A stretch of DNA of 18,017 bases, from contig CAZBNJ010000035.1 in assembly GCA_964493515.1 (NCBI GenBank), forward strand, positions 1 through 18,017, in the 5' to 3' direction. The notes beneath the pieces were generated by a model that worked only from the letters and a program-made list of their open reading frames with translations, did not search any database and had not been told where the DNA came from. Source of the stretch: CANRIN01 sp964493515. GTDB lineage: Bacteria; Bacillota; Clostridia; Oscillospirales; JAAYOS01. Below are positions 5,618 to 13,134 of this stretch, piece by piece (the first letter of the stretch is position 1; every line of letters begins with the position of its first letter). A program made the position numbers and the translations under genes.

Positions 5618-8553
5618 GCGTATCCATACTCGAACGCAAGCTGTTCCGCCGTCTCTGCGGACTGATCGTGGGTATGATGTTCGCCTGCGGCGTGGCGTTC
5701 ATCGTCGCGTCGATGCTGAACCTGCGGGTGGACAGACCGTATATATTCCTTGTATGTCTGATAACGCTAGGTATACTCAGCGTGTGTTTCTACAACAAGA
5801 TAACTACGCTGGTGTCGCTGCTCGCATTGGCGGGCTTTGCCGCGTGGTTCTTCACGCTGGGCGGCGGCATCGGCTGGATAACCGAGGGAAACGGCAGGGC
5901 GCTCGTCGACGCCCTCGTGTCGCTGGTGCGCACCGGCGCGGGCGACGAGGCTTCGCGGCAGCTCGCGGCGCGGCTGATAGCCTACGTCGCGTGTCTGATA
6001 AGCTTCTGCACGGCGTGCCGGCTCGCGGGCGCGGTGACGCTCGGCGTGGGCAGCATCGCGCTGTTCGTCGCGGTGTGGATATTCGGCTACCACGAGGTAT
6101 TCGGCTGCTTTGCGCTCTGCGCGTCGGCTACGGCTGCGGTGAGCGCGGCGGGCTACGGCAGACGCAGGGCGAGGCTCGCGGCGCACGCGGAGGAATCGGA
6201 GGAGGCGGACGGCGTGTACGCGGGCGCTCCCGCCGGCATCGCGCTGTTCGCGATACCGCTGGCGGTGGTCATCGCGATAGTGTGCACCTTCTTTCGACCG
6301 CTCGAGCTGGCGCCGGCGTTCCGCGTGCGCGCGATAGAGCAGGCGCTGGACGACGCGGCGGACATCATCGCGTCCAACTACTCCGACTTCTCGCGGCGCA
6401 CGTCGGTGTTCTCGCTGAACGCGGTGGGCTACGGCTCGGCGGCAAAGCTGGGCGGCCCGGTCGAGCCGTCGGAGGATCTGACGCTCATCGTCGGCGCGCA
6501 GGCGGGCAAGGTGTCGCTGCTCAAAGGCTCGGTCCGCGCAAACTACACCGGCGTAGGCTGGGAGGAAGGAAATCTCAGCGGCTCCTACCGCTTTTCAAGC
6601 TCGCTTTGGAGGAAGGAGCGCACCGACGCGTTCGACCTCGAGCGTTCGGTCAGCCTCGCGAACACTTACTTTGTCGGCGCGTTTGAGCGCACGACGGTGC
6701 GGGTGTCGCACTACGCGCACTACACCAGTATGTTCTCGCTTGACCGACCCGAGTCGGTCATCTGCCGCGCCAGAACACCGTATTTCAACATGCAGGGCGA
6801 GATGTTCCCTAAGGCGTCGCTTGGCTCGGGGGACAACTACACGATGACCGGATGGGCGTTCAAGGGGATGACCCTCTCCACCCGTCGAAGCCTGTCGAGG
6901 CTTGTCGCACGCGCGGAGCAGGAGGAGCGCACCGAGTTTCTGGACAAGCTGTACGCCGAGTATCTGCCCGGCGGCGAGGTGGACATCGAGGCGTTTGTGG
7001 GGACCAGGTACAGCTCATCGGTCTTCGTCTCTACGATTTCCAGCATACCGACTGACTATGATACGCACAGGGTCGAGCTGTCGCCCGTCTCGGAGAACGG
7101 CGAAAAGGAGCTGATCTACACGATAAGCGACAATCGGTCGATTTTTATCAATCCGGAGACGATGCGTACGATAGACCTTGTAAAATTCGATCAGCCCTCG
7201 ACCACCTACGCTCTGTTCTACGGCTACACCGAAAGTCAGCTTTCCGAGAAGAATCGGCTGGACCGCTACCGCGAGCTTGGTATGGAGGTGAACGACGACG
7301 AGTATCCCACGCCGACCGCGTTCTACCTTAGCGACGCGCGGCTCGCGAGCTACGGGCTGAACACCGCCGGGTTCAGACAGCTTATGAATTCGGTGTACAG
7401 CAGCAACTGGCACGAGGATTGTCGGCGGCTTACCTCGCAGGCATGCTACGTCGAGCGGGGAACGGACTCGACCGACCCTGTCATTTCACCGCAGCTGCTG
7501 CGTAGCGACCGCACCGACTACCCGCCTTCGTCCACCTATTCGTCGGCGTTTTTGCAGATAGCCGAGGACAACGGCTACGCGCGGCTTGAGTTCGCGGGCG
7601 CGGTCGACTACTACCCGGGCATAACCCAGCGGGTGACACAGAACCTTTGCGCGCGCTATCTCTACGGGCTTGACGAGGACGATGAGATAAACCGCTTTGA
7701 CCTGGCGCTCAGCTTTGCGCAGTATCTGTCCGACAACTACCAATACACGCTCAACCCCGCGCCGGTGCCCGACGGCGTGGACTTTGTGGACTGGTTCATC
7801 TCCACCCGCGAGGGCTACTGCACATATTTCGCGAGCGCGATGGCACAGATGGCGCGCTATGCGGGTATTCCGTCGCGCTACATCGAGGGCTACGCCCTTG
7901 TGGACGCGGAGCGCAATGAGGGCGGCGAATACATATTGACCGGCAAGCAGGCGCACGCGTGGTCGGAGCTGTACTTCGATGGTGTGGGCTTCATCCCGTT
8001 CGACGCGCTGTCGCTGGAGCGGCTGAGCGCCGAGGAGCAGAAGCCGGACGAGCCGACCCCGCCGCCGGAGGTGGACATTCCCACGCCCTCGCCCGACGTC
8101 GAGCCGTCCGACTTTGACGACGACTTTGATGACGCGCGCGAGCCTGTGTCGCTGTGGTGGCTGTGGCTCATCATAGGCGCGGCGGCGGTCGCCGGAGCGA
8201 TAATCGGCGCGGCGGCGATATACCTGAAGCTGCGGAGCCTCGAACGACTGCGCCGCAAGTACGGCGACGTCGGCGCGGCGCGCGAGCTGTGGCGCGAGAT
8301 ACTGGCGCTGATGCCCAAGATAGACCGCGCGGCGATACGTCGGGAGGGCGAGACCTCGCGCGACTACGCCGACCGCGTGCGCACGCTGGTGATAGTGCCC
8401 GGCGCGCCGTTCGTGGCGGTAGCCGACGCAGGCATGCGGGCGTGGTACGCCGAGGAGTCGATAACCGAGCGCGACCTGGTGCTGCTGGACAACTGCGCGG
8501 TCGAGCTTAGAAAGATAGGCATACGGCGGGGCAAGATAGCGCCCGGTCGATGA
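5614..8553 (+). CDS. membrane transglutaminase-like protein with C-terminal DUF4129
   Basis: This 979-aa protein has about seven N-terminal membrane helices (residues 9-240), a large extracytoplasmic region (about 245-840), one more helix (about 847-872, WWLWLIIGAAAVAGA) and a C-terminal DUF4129-like tail (about 880-970). The transglutaminase core carries the catalytic triad: Cys736 in REGYCTYFASA, His781 in KQAHAWSELYF and Asp797 in GFIPFDAL (my counts). A Pro/Asp/Glu-rich linker joins the enzyme domain to the last helix. The start is the ATG of the ATGA overlap with DUF58; the frame stays open upstream to 5212, but that part is out-of-frame DUF58 sequence. It is the third gene of the MoxR-DUF58-transglutaminase module and likely cross-links or processes envelope or peptidoglycan-associated protein. 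The roughly 400-residue stretch between helices and enzyme core is longer than in B. subtilis YebA. Confidence 0.9.
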   Translation: MSVSILERKLFRRLCGLIVGMMFACGVAFIVASMLNLRVDRPYIFLVCLITLGILSVCFYNKITTLVSLLALAGFAAWFFTLGGGIGWITEGNGRALVDALVSLVRTGAGDEASRQLAARLIAYVACLISFCTACRLAGAVTLGVGSIALFVAVWIFGYHEVFGCFALCASATAAVSAAGYGRRRARLAAHAEESEEADGVYAGAPAGIALFAIPLAVVIAIVCTFFRPLELAPAFRVRAIEQALDDAADIIASNYSDFSRRTSVFSLNAVGYGSAAKLGGPVEPSEDLTLIVGAQAGKVSLLKGSVRANYTGVGWEEGNLSGSYRFSSSLWRKERTDAFDLERSVSLANTYFVGAFERTTVRVSHYAHYTSMFSLDRPESVICRARTPYFNMQGEMFPKASLGSGDNYTMTGWAFKGMTLSTRRSLSRLVARAEQEERTEFLDKLYAEYLPGGEVDIEAFVGTRYSSSVFVSTISSIPTDYDTHRVELSPVSENGEKELIYTISDNRSIFINPETMRTIDLVKFDQPSTTYALFYGYTESQLSEKNRLDRYRELGMEVNDDEYPTPTAFYLSDARLASYGLNTAGFRQLMNSVYSSNWHEDCRRLTSQACYVERGTDSTDPVISPQLLRSDRTDYPPSSTYSSAFLQIAEDNGYARLEFAGAVDYYPGITQRVTQNLCARYLYGLDEDDEINRFDLALSFAQYLSDNYQYTLNPAPVPDGVDFVDWFISTREGYCTYFASAMAQMARYAGIPSRYIEGYALVDAERNEGGEYILTGKQAHAWSELYFDGVGFIPFDALSLERLSAEEQKPDEPTPPPEVDIPTPSPDVEPSDFDDDFDDAREPVSLWWLWLIIGAAAVAGAIIGAAAIYLKLRSLERLRRKYGDVGAARELWREILALMPKIDRAAIRREGETSRDYADRVRTLVIVPGAPFVAVADAGMRAWYAEESITERDLVLLDNCAVELRKIGIRRGKIAPGR

Positions 8554-8617
8554 CGCTACGCTCGCGCGCAGGAGCGATAGAGAGCGATGACGCGCTGCGC
8601 CGATCGGAGGGGATATT

Positions 8618-9001
8618 ATGTCAATTACAGATGAACCGCGTCCGCAGAACTATGTTGTGCTTGTTATCCTGCTTGTTTTGCTGGCGGCGGCGGTCGCGTA
8701 CCTTGTGTATCGTTTGGTGCGGCGATTCGTGCTCGACTCGGACAGGCGGCAGGTGACCGTCCGCGCGGTGTTCGTGAGCCATCGTGGGTCGCTTGTCAAC
8801 CCGAGCGTGACCGACCGCGCGCGCATGGCAAAGGAGAACACCAACATCGGACTTGAGAACCATGTGCTCGTCTTTCAGGTCGGTGAGAGCGGAAAGGAGC
8901 TGCGCTTCTCGTTTTCGGGCGAGCTTCGGCAGGTCTGGGACGAGGGGCAGGAGGGTCGCCTGACTTACAGCGGCAGGCGATTCATCCGCTTTGATGCGTA
9001 G
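8618..9001 (+). CDS. DUF2500-like small membrane protein
   Basis: The 127-aa product has a short polar start, one membrane helix (about 12-35, VVLVILLVLLAAAVAYLVYRLV), and a small beta-rich domain ending in EGRLTYSGRRFIRFDA. This resembles the DUF2500 ending (G-L-T-x-G-x-R-F-x-x-F) seen in E. coli YhhM. The ribosome-binding site GGAGGGG lies seven bases before the ATG. It follows the transglutaminase gene by 64 bases with no terminator seen and is probably cotranscribed. Function is unknown. The family assignment rests mainly on the C-terminal pattern and length. Confidence 0.6.
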   Translation: MSITDEPRPQNYVVLVILLVLLAAAVAYLVYRLVRRFVLDSDRRQVTVRAVFVSHRGSLVNPSVTDRARMAKENTNIGLENHVLVFQVGESGKELRFSFSGELRQVWDEGQEGRLTYSGRRFIRFDA

Positions 9002-9021
9002 AAACGGCTTAATATGCTCTG

Positions 9022-10302
9022 TCATGCGTCCTCAAGGAGCTTTTTGACCTCCCTGATGCTGAGGTTTTGTTCGCGCGCAATTTTTGCCAGATCCTCATAC
9101 TCATATTTCGAGCGGGAAACGCCGTAGCCGGAGGACACCTTGCGGCGCACTTCCCCGTAGGGCGTCGCCGTCGTTTCTATCCGACGGTCGAGAATATACC
9201 GATGGGCAACCGTTTCCCTCACACCGATGGTGGAGGTGTGTTTATAGAGCAAACGCAGGATCTGTTCACGCTCCTGTTCCTGACATATGACTCGAATCAG
9301 CGTGCCCGGGCGTGACTTTTTCATCCCGATGGGCACGGTATAGACCTCGCGCGCGCCACCCGCAAAGAGCTGCTCGGTCGCAAAACCGATCTCCTCCGCC
9401 GTCATATCGTCCACGTTGCAGGACAGCTCCAAAATCATATCCGATCTGTCCGCGCTCTCCCCGAGCATGGCGCGGACGCAGTTTGCCATTTCAAAATCCT
9501 TTTTGCCCATGCCATAGCCGATTGCCTGCGTCTTCATCACCGGCATATCTCCGAAACGCGTGACGAAGTGCTTGAGCAGCGCGGCTCCGGTGGGGGTGCA
9601 AAGCTCTCCCTTGACGCCTCCGCCGTATGTCGGGACTCCCTGCAGGATATATGCGGTGGCGGGCGCGGGCACGGGCAGTATGCCGTGGGCGCATCTGACA
9701 TGGCCGCTTCCCACATGAATCGGGGACGCGATTATCTCGTCCGGCGAAAGCTCGTTCAAAAGCATACACACTGCCGTGATGTCCGCCACCGCGTCCATCG
9801 TGCCGACCTCGTGAAAATGTATCTCGGTGACGGGAACGCCGTGCGCGTGGCTTTCCGCCTCGGCAATCAGCCCATAAACGGCAAGGACATCCTTTTCGAC
9901 TTTGGCGGGCAGCTTCAAATCCGCGATGATATGCTCTATCTCGTGCATTCCGCTGTGATGGTGATGCTCGTGGCTGTGGTCATGCTCATGGTGATGGTCG
10001 TGGTCATGGTCATGATGGTGGTCATGCTCATGGTCATGATGGTGGTCATGTTCGTGGTCATGGTCGTGCTCGTGGTGGTGATGCTCCTCCGCTCCCTCTT
10101 CCTCACCGTTCACAACGACGGTCATATGTGTTCCGGTAATTCCGCATTTGACCGCCTTTTCGCTTTTTATCTCTACGCCGGGGATACCCAAAGCGTTGAG
10201 CTTTTTTACAAACTCATCCCGGTCGGGCATAAGCTCCAGCAGGGCCGCGGTCAGCATATCGCCCGCAGCACCCATTCCGCAATCCAAGTAAAGAGTTTTC
10301 AT
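9022..10302 (-). CDS. larC: LarC, nickel-pincer cofactor biosynthesis cyclometallase
   Basis: LarC inserts nickel into the pyridinium bis-thiocarboxylate precursor in a CTP-dependent step to make the nickel-pincer cofactor of lactate racemase and related enzymes. The product starts KTLYLDCGMGAAGDM, the family signature, and contains EIHFHEVGTMDAVADI and LSCNVDDMTAEEIG. Between residues about 74 and 118 is a tract with roughly 28 histidines alternating with Asp/Glu, a likely nickel-binding linker. The whole of LarC is one reading frame; in Lactobacillus plantarum it is made by a programmed frameshift from larC1/larC2. I chose the third of three consecutive ATGs (10302) because GAGG lies at the right distance for it. 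No larA, larB or larE is present here. The gene has its own promoter and an attenuator-like leader. Confidence 0.95.
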   Translation of the reverse strand: MKTLYLDCGMGAAGDMLTAALLELMPDRDEFVKKLNALGIPGVEIKSEKAVKCGITGTHMTVVVNGEEEGAEEHHHHEHDHDHEHDHHHDHEHDHHHDHDHDHHHEHDHSHEHHHHSGMHEIEHIIADLKLPAKVEKDVLAVYGLIAEAESHAHGVPVTEIHFHEVGTMDAVADITAVCMLLNELSPDEIIASPIHVGSGHVRCAHGILPVPAPATAYILQGVPTYGGGVKGELCTPTGAALLKHFVTRFGDMPVMKTQAIGYGMGKKDFEMANCVRAMLGESADRSDMILELSCNVDDMTAEEIGFATEQLFAGGAREVYTVPIGMKKSRPGTLIRVICQEQEREQILRLLYKHTSTIGVRETVAHRYILDRRIETTATPYGEVRRKVSSGYGVSRSKYEYEDLAKIAREQNLSIREVKKLLEDA

Positions 10303-10371
10303 CATCATACCTCTATTCTGTAAGTTTTTGTTGTGAAAAGCGCCGCTTTTCGGACGCCCTTCCGACCTTTC

Positions 10372-10497
10372 CGTATGCCAAACAAAAAAGGCATACGTCT
10401 TCTCTCTTCAGAGAAAACGCATACCTTCTGAGTACGCAATTCAAAACAAGCTAACGCTCCAAGCACTTCTGTGCCGACGACCGGCTTCTGCTCGGTC
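10372..10497 (-). promoter_or_regulatory. larC leader: structured attenuator region
   Basis: On the minus strand the leader begins with hairpin H1 (10497-10479, GACCG with CGGTC), then H2 (10474-10463, GCAC-AGAA-GTGC), then segment A GCGTAC (10437-10432). A pairs with GTATGC inside segment B (10424-10419). B in turn is the left arm of a long terminator hairpin whose right arm ends in segment C CGTATGCC. C can pair perfectly with segment D GGCATACG (10379-10372). Thus A:B plus C:D excludes the terminator B:C. CAGAAG occurs in the loops of H1, H2 and A:B. The architecture is that of a transcription attenuator; the signal is unknown, with nickel or the cofactor pathway as plausible inputs. Confidence 0.7.
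10384..10425 (-). terminator. intrinsic terminator in the larC leader
   Basis: A 15-16 bp stem (with three G-U pairs) from GGTATGCGTTTTCTC to GAGAAGACGTATGCC closes on a four- to six-base loop and is followed at once by TTTTTTG. It lies about 80 bases before the larC start and downstream of the larC promoter, so it should stop transcription before the gene unless the alternative pairings form. Confidence 0.85.
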
Positions 10498-10504
10498 CCG
10501 GGAA

Positions 10505-10534
10505 ATTGTATCACACACGAGAGCCTTTTGTCAA
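10505..10534 (-). promoter_or_regulatory. sigma-A promoter of larC
   Basis: Minus-strand TTGACA (10534-10529), an 18-base spacer and TACAAT (10510-10505). Transcription would start near 10498, right at hairpin H1, giving a leader of about 195 bases. Confidence 0.8.
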
Positions 10535-10576
10535 GGCGGGCAGCGGATTTTCTTACAGCCGCGCGGCGGACGGCAA

Positions 10577-10984
10577 TCAGCTGCTTAGCTTTTGAATCGT
10601 CTTGAGCGCATTTTGAATCAGCTCGGTGGTGCTTATGTTTTCAATCCCCGCAATTATGTTATCACAGTGACTGAAGGGGATCAAAACACGCTTTGCGCTG
10701 CTTCCCGCGACCGCAAGCGCCATTTTGGGAGTGATCTCTCCCAGCATGGCGTCCGCTATCACTATCCCGATGGGGCCGACAATGATATCCGCTTTTCGAC
10801 AGCCGACGATAACCGCGTTTTCGCCGGTCGCGGCAGAGGCTGCACCTGCCTTTATCATGGCGTTTGTGGCGGCGGAATTTGTCCCGACGGCAATCAGTTC
10901 GGCATCAGGCAAAGTCTGTCTGACAGACGAGACGAGCTGCCTTCCGATACCGCCGCCCTGCGCGTCAATTACAAGAATAGTCAT
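10577..10984 (-). CDS. DUF3842 family protein
   Basis: The 135-aa product matches the DUF3842 pattern I know from Clostridia: VIDAQGGGIGRQLV at the N-terminus (a Rossmann-like glycine-rich loop), AVGTNSAATNAMIKAGA, TGENAVIV, ADIIVGPIGIVIADAMLGEITPKMA and a late SHCDN. The family has no established function; the GGGIGRQL loop suggests nucleotide or dinucleotide binding. The start has GGGAGG six bases upstream. It lies 51 bases behind ribU without a visible terminator, so it may be read from the riboflavin-controlled promoter. Downstream comes the independently promoted larC. The neighbouring larC suggests a link to nickel metabolism, which is inference only. Confidence 0.85.
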   Translation of the reverse strand: MTILVIDAQGGGIGRQLVSSVRQTLPDAELIAVGTNSAATNAMIKAGAASAATGENAVIVGCRKADIIVGPIGIVIADAMLGEITPKMALAVAGSSAKRVLIPFSHCDNIIAGIENISTTELIQNALKTIQKLSS

Positions 10985-11035
10985 AAATATCCTCCCAGAT
11001 GGTTTAGGAACATTTTTGCATACGGCAAAATCGGG

Positions 11036-11677
11036 TCAGCGAGTCTTAGGTTCGCGGTGTCCGCCCAGAATCGGCGTCAGCGGCTTGTAGATGAGGAAGC
11101 ATATCAGCACGCTGAGCAGTCCCTTGACGCAGGTGAACGGCAGGTTGAATATCGCCAGCGCCGCCCACAGGTTATCCACCCACGGCAGGAAGGTCTGGTA
11201 CATACCGAGGATGACCTCCCGCGGCATGAACAGCTTCATGTAGACCGGATAGGTGATGTAGTAGTTTGTGAGCATGCTGATGCCGCCCATCGCCACCGCG
11301 CCGCAGACTCCCCAGAGCACGGCGTACGGGCGGGTGTGTGGCTTATGCGAGTGGTGATAGAGCGCGCCCGCGACCAGCGTGAAGGTGGCTCCGAGCAGAA
11401 AGTTTGACAGCTCGCCGACGCCGCCGGTGGTGGTGAACAGCAGGTTTACAAGGTTTTTGACCAGGCAGACCGCGACGCCGCTGAGCGGGCCGATGGTGTA
11501 CGCCGCAAGCAGCGCGGGCAGCTCGCTGAAATCGAGCTTGATGAAGCTCGGCATGAGCGGCACGTTGAAGCCGAAGAACATCAGCACCGAGCTTACCGCC
11601 GCGAGGACCGCCGTTGCCGCAAGCCTGCGAACACGGTCGCGCGAGCTTATGCGTGGGGAATGGTTCATGTCTGACAT
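11036..11677 (-). CDS. ribU: RibU-like riboflavin ECF transporter substrate-binding subunit
   Basis: RibU is the membrane S-component that binds riboflavin and docks onto the shared EcfAA'T energising module. The 213-aa protein has about six hydrophobic segments. After the first helix comes MPSFIKLDFSELPALLAAYTIGPLSG, the S-component signature region (here split: MPSFIKLDFSELP, then ALLAAYTIGPLSG), followed by KNLVNLLFTTTGGVGELSNFLLG. The FMN riboswitch upstream makes the substrate assignment strong. ATG 11677 has GAGG eight bases upstream; the GTG nine bases earlier lies inside that ribosome-binding site. No ecfT or ecfA genes are nearby, as usual for a group-II S-component. Confidence 0.93.
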   Translation of the reverse strand: MSDMNHSPRISSRDRVRRLAATAVLAAVSSVLMFFGFNVPLMPSFIKLDFSELPALLAAYTIGPLSGVAVCLVKNLVNLLFTTTGGVGELSNFLLGATFTLVAGALYHHSHKPHTRPYAVLWGVCGAVAMGGISMLTNYYITYPVYMKLFMPREVILGMYQTFLPWVDNLWAALAIFNLPFTCVKGLLSVLICFLIYKPLTPILGGHREPKTR

Positions 11678-11711
11678 ATCGAACACCTCTGAAATTCATA
11701 CTCTCGGGAAG

Positions 11712-11741
11712 AAAAATCCCCGCGTCCGAGCGGACACGGGG
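11712..11741 (-). terminator. expression-platform terminator of the FMN riboswitch
   Basis: On the minus strand CCCCGTGTCC pairs with GGACGCGGGG (one G-U pair) around a short loop and is followed by ATTTTTC. It lies between the riboswitch aptamer and the ribU start, the standard place for FMN-dependent transcription termination. A further GC hairpin (GCGCGGA with TCCGCGC, 11761-11777) lies between the two. Confidence 0.85.
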
Positions 11742-11783
11742 CAAAATTCAAGTATGCTGCGCGCGGACGCTCCGCGCGAGAAA

Positions 11784-11901
11784 CCTCTCTCATCCGGACT
11801 ATACCGTCGGCGTCGGAATTTCACCGAACTCGGCCGATTTGCGAAGCAAACGGCTCCCTGGCTGTAACAGGCGGTGGGGAATCGCACCCCGCCCCGAGGC
11901 A
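11784..11901 (-). ncRNA. FMN riboswitch (RFN element)
   Basis: The minus strand carries the conserved blocks of the FMN aptamer in order: CGGGGTGCGATTCCCCACCG, AGCCAGGGAGCCG, GGTGAAATTCCGACGCCGAC, GGTATAGTCCGGATGAGAGAGG written in part as TAGTCCGGATGAGAGAGG. P1 is formed by CCTC near 11899 and GAGG near 11784. Bound FMN should favour the terminator at 11712-11741 and shut off ribU. The start of transcription predicted from the promoter falls at the first base of P1. Confidence 0.96.
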
Positions 11902-11906
11902 AGATG

Positions 11907-11935
11907 ATTATAGCACGGGGCAGGTGCGCTGTCAA
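11907..11935 (-). promoter_or_regulatory. consensus sigma-A promoter of the FMN riboswitch-ribU unit
   Basis: Minus-strand TTGACA (11935-11930), exactly 17 bases, TATAAT (11912-11907), with an extended TGC before the -10. This is a full consensus promoter, as expected for a gene controlled downstream by a riboswitch. Confidence 0.92.
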
Positions 11936-11967
11936 CCGCGATTTTGCTGCGCGAAACCGGTTGCGGT

Positions 11968-12804
11968 CTATCGCTCCGCGTGCGCCACGATATTTGCCGC
12001 GACCTGGGCGGGGGATACGTTGGCGGAGAGGAGGTCGAGGCACTTTGCCGCGAAGTCGGCTCCGGCAATCGCTCGCAGCGCCTCGTCGCTTCCCGCGGGC
12101 GAGCGGGCGGCGGTTCGCAGACAGGCGGCGCGCGCGGCGTCGATAAGCTCGGACGCGGCGTCGCCTTTGAGCTTGGACAGCGGCAGGACCGCCTCCGCCG
12201 AATCAACGGCGTTTAGGGACAGCATCAGCGCCTGCGCCATGCGGGACGCTGATGCCGGGTCGATCTCGGTCGAGGCGGCGGGTGTCGGGTCGGCGGCTGG
12301 CCGCGACTGCTCCACGCCGTACTCGCGCAGGGTGGATGCCGTTGCGTGCAGCACCGCGCAGCGCGAGCGTATCGTTGGCAGCAGCGCGCGCTCGTTTGCG
12401 CAGATCAGCAGGAACAGGCAGGGGGTGGACGGCTCCTCGATGGTGGCGAGCAGCGCGTTCTGCGCCGAGTTGTTCATGCGGTCGGCTTCGTGGAAGATGA
12501 ACACCTGGCGCTCCGCCTCGTTTGGGCGTATCTGCGCCATGTCGCGCACCTCGCGCGCCTGAGCGACCTTTATCTCCGCGCCGTCCGGCGATATTTCGTG
12601 GAGGTCGGGGTGCGCGAAGGCGGGCGCGTCGGTCGGGGCGGGCGCAGTGTCGGCGAGCTTTGACGCGGGGATGAGCTTGCTTGGCAGCGCCTCGCTGTAA
12701 TTCTTGCCGCCCAAGGCTTTTAGGGCAAGGCTATAAGCGAGGCGCTCGCGCTCGGCAAGGTCAGCCCCGCTGATGATGTATGCGTGAAGTCCCTGATTAT
12801 CCAA
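11968..12804 (-). CDS. holB: DNA polymerase III subunit delta prime (HolB)
   Basis: Delta prime is a stator subunit of the clamp loader. The 278-aa product has HAYIISGA at the N-terminus, the IKVAQAREVRDMAQIRP region, the degenerate Walker B-like HEADRMNNSAQNALLATIEEP, CLFLLICANERALLPTIRSRC with the SRC motif, and a weakly conserved helical C-terminal part. The P-loop is absent (SGADLAERER instead of GxxGxGK), as expected for a non-ATPase delta prime. The start is a TTG at 12804, three bases after the darA stop; no ATG is available before the conserved HAYIISG, and the ribosome-binding site is poor, so translation is probably coupled to darA. It closes the run RCC1 protein / decarboxylase / darA / holB. 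Confidence 0.9.
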   Translation of the reverse strand: MDNQGLHAYIISGADLAERERLAYSLALKALGGKNYSEALPSKLIPASKLADTAPAPTDAPAFAHPDLHEISPDGAEIKVAQAREVRDMAQIRPNEAERQVFIFHEADRMNNSAQNALLATIEEPSTPCLFLLICANERALLPTIRSRCAVLHATASTLREYGVEQSRPAADPTPAASTEIDPASASRMAQALMLSLNAVDSAEAVLPLSKLKGDAASELIDAARAACLRTAARSPAGSDEALRAIAGADFAAKCLDLLSANVSPAQVAANIVAHAER

Positions 12805-12807
12805 AAC

Positions 12808-13134
12808 TTATATCTTCTCGAAGCGGTCGACGTCGAGCACAAAGACGGTCGCTCCGCCGACGGTGACTTCGACCGGCGCGGCGCCGAACGATCCGGTGGT
12901 GGCGGGGTCGTTCATGGCGGGCACCGTCTGACGGCGGCTGCGCGACGACTTGCGTATCAACGAAAGCGCCTCGTCCACCTTGTTGTCCTGCACTCCGGCG
13001 ATGAGGGTGGCGTTGCCCGCCATCAGAAAGCCGCCGGTAGTGGCGAGCTTGGTGACCTGAAAGCCGTCGTGCGTAAGCTCGCGTATGACCCGCTGAGAGT
13101 CGTCGTGGCTGACTATCGCGAATATCAGTTTCAT
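12808..13134 (-). CDS. darA: cyclic-di-AMP receptor DarA (PstA, PII-like)
   Basis: DarA is a trimeric PII-like signal protein that binds cyclic-di-AMP; its downstream targets are not settled. The 108-aa product carries the family's diagnostic stretch DGFQVTKLATTGGFLMAGN followed by ATLIAGVQDNKVDEAL, and ends in GGATVFVLDVDRFEKI. The length is typical. The ATG at 13134 overlaps the TGA of the decarboxylase gene and has AAGGAGG upstream. In B. subtilis the gene (yaaQ) also precedes holB, with yaaR between them; yaaR is missing here. A possible own promoter lies inside the upstream gene. Confidence 0.95.
   Translation of the reverse strand: MKLIFAIVSHDDSQRVIRELTHDGFQVTKLATTGGFLMAGNATLIAGVQDNKVDEALSLIRKSSRSRRQTVPAMNDPATTGSFGAAPVEVTVGGATVFVLDVDRFEKI

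Noticed and set aside
9950..10085. Tandem GGTCATG-like units read as a CRISPR or minisatellite array
   Set aside because: Units are short, irregular and in frame, and encode the His/Asp/Glu linker of LarC; there are no spacers.
10303..10500. NiCo (czcD) riboswitch in front of larC
   Set aside because: Only a short GAGCAG string is shared with the known aptamer; the four-way junction blocks are not visible.
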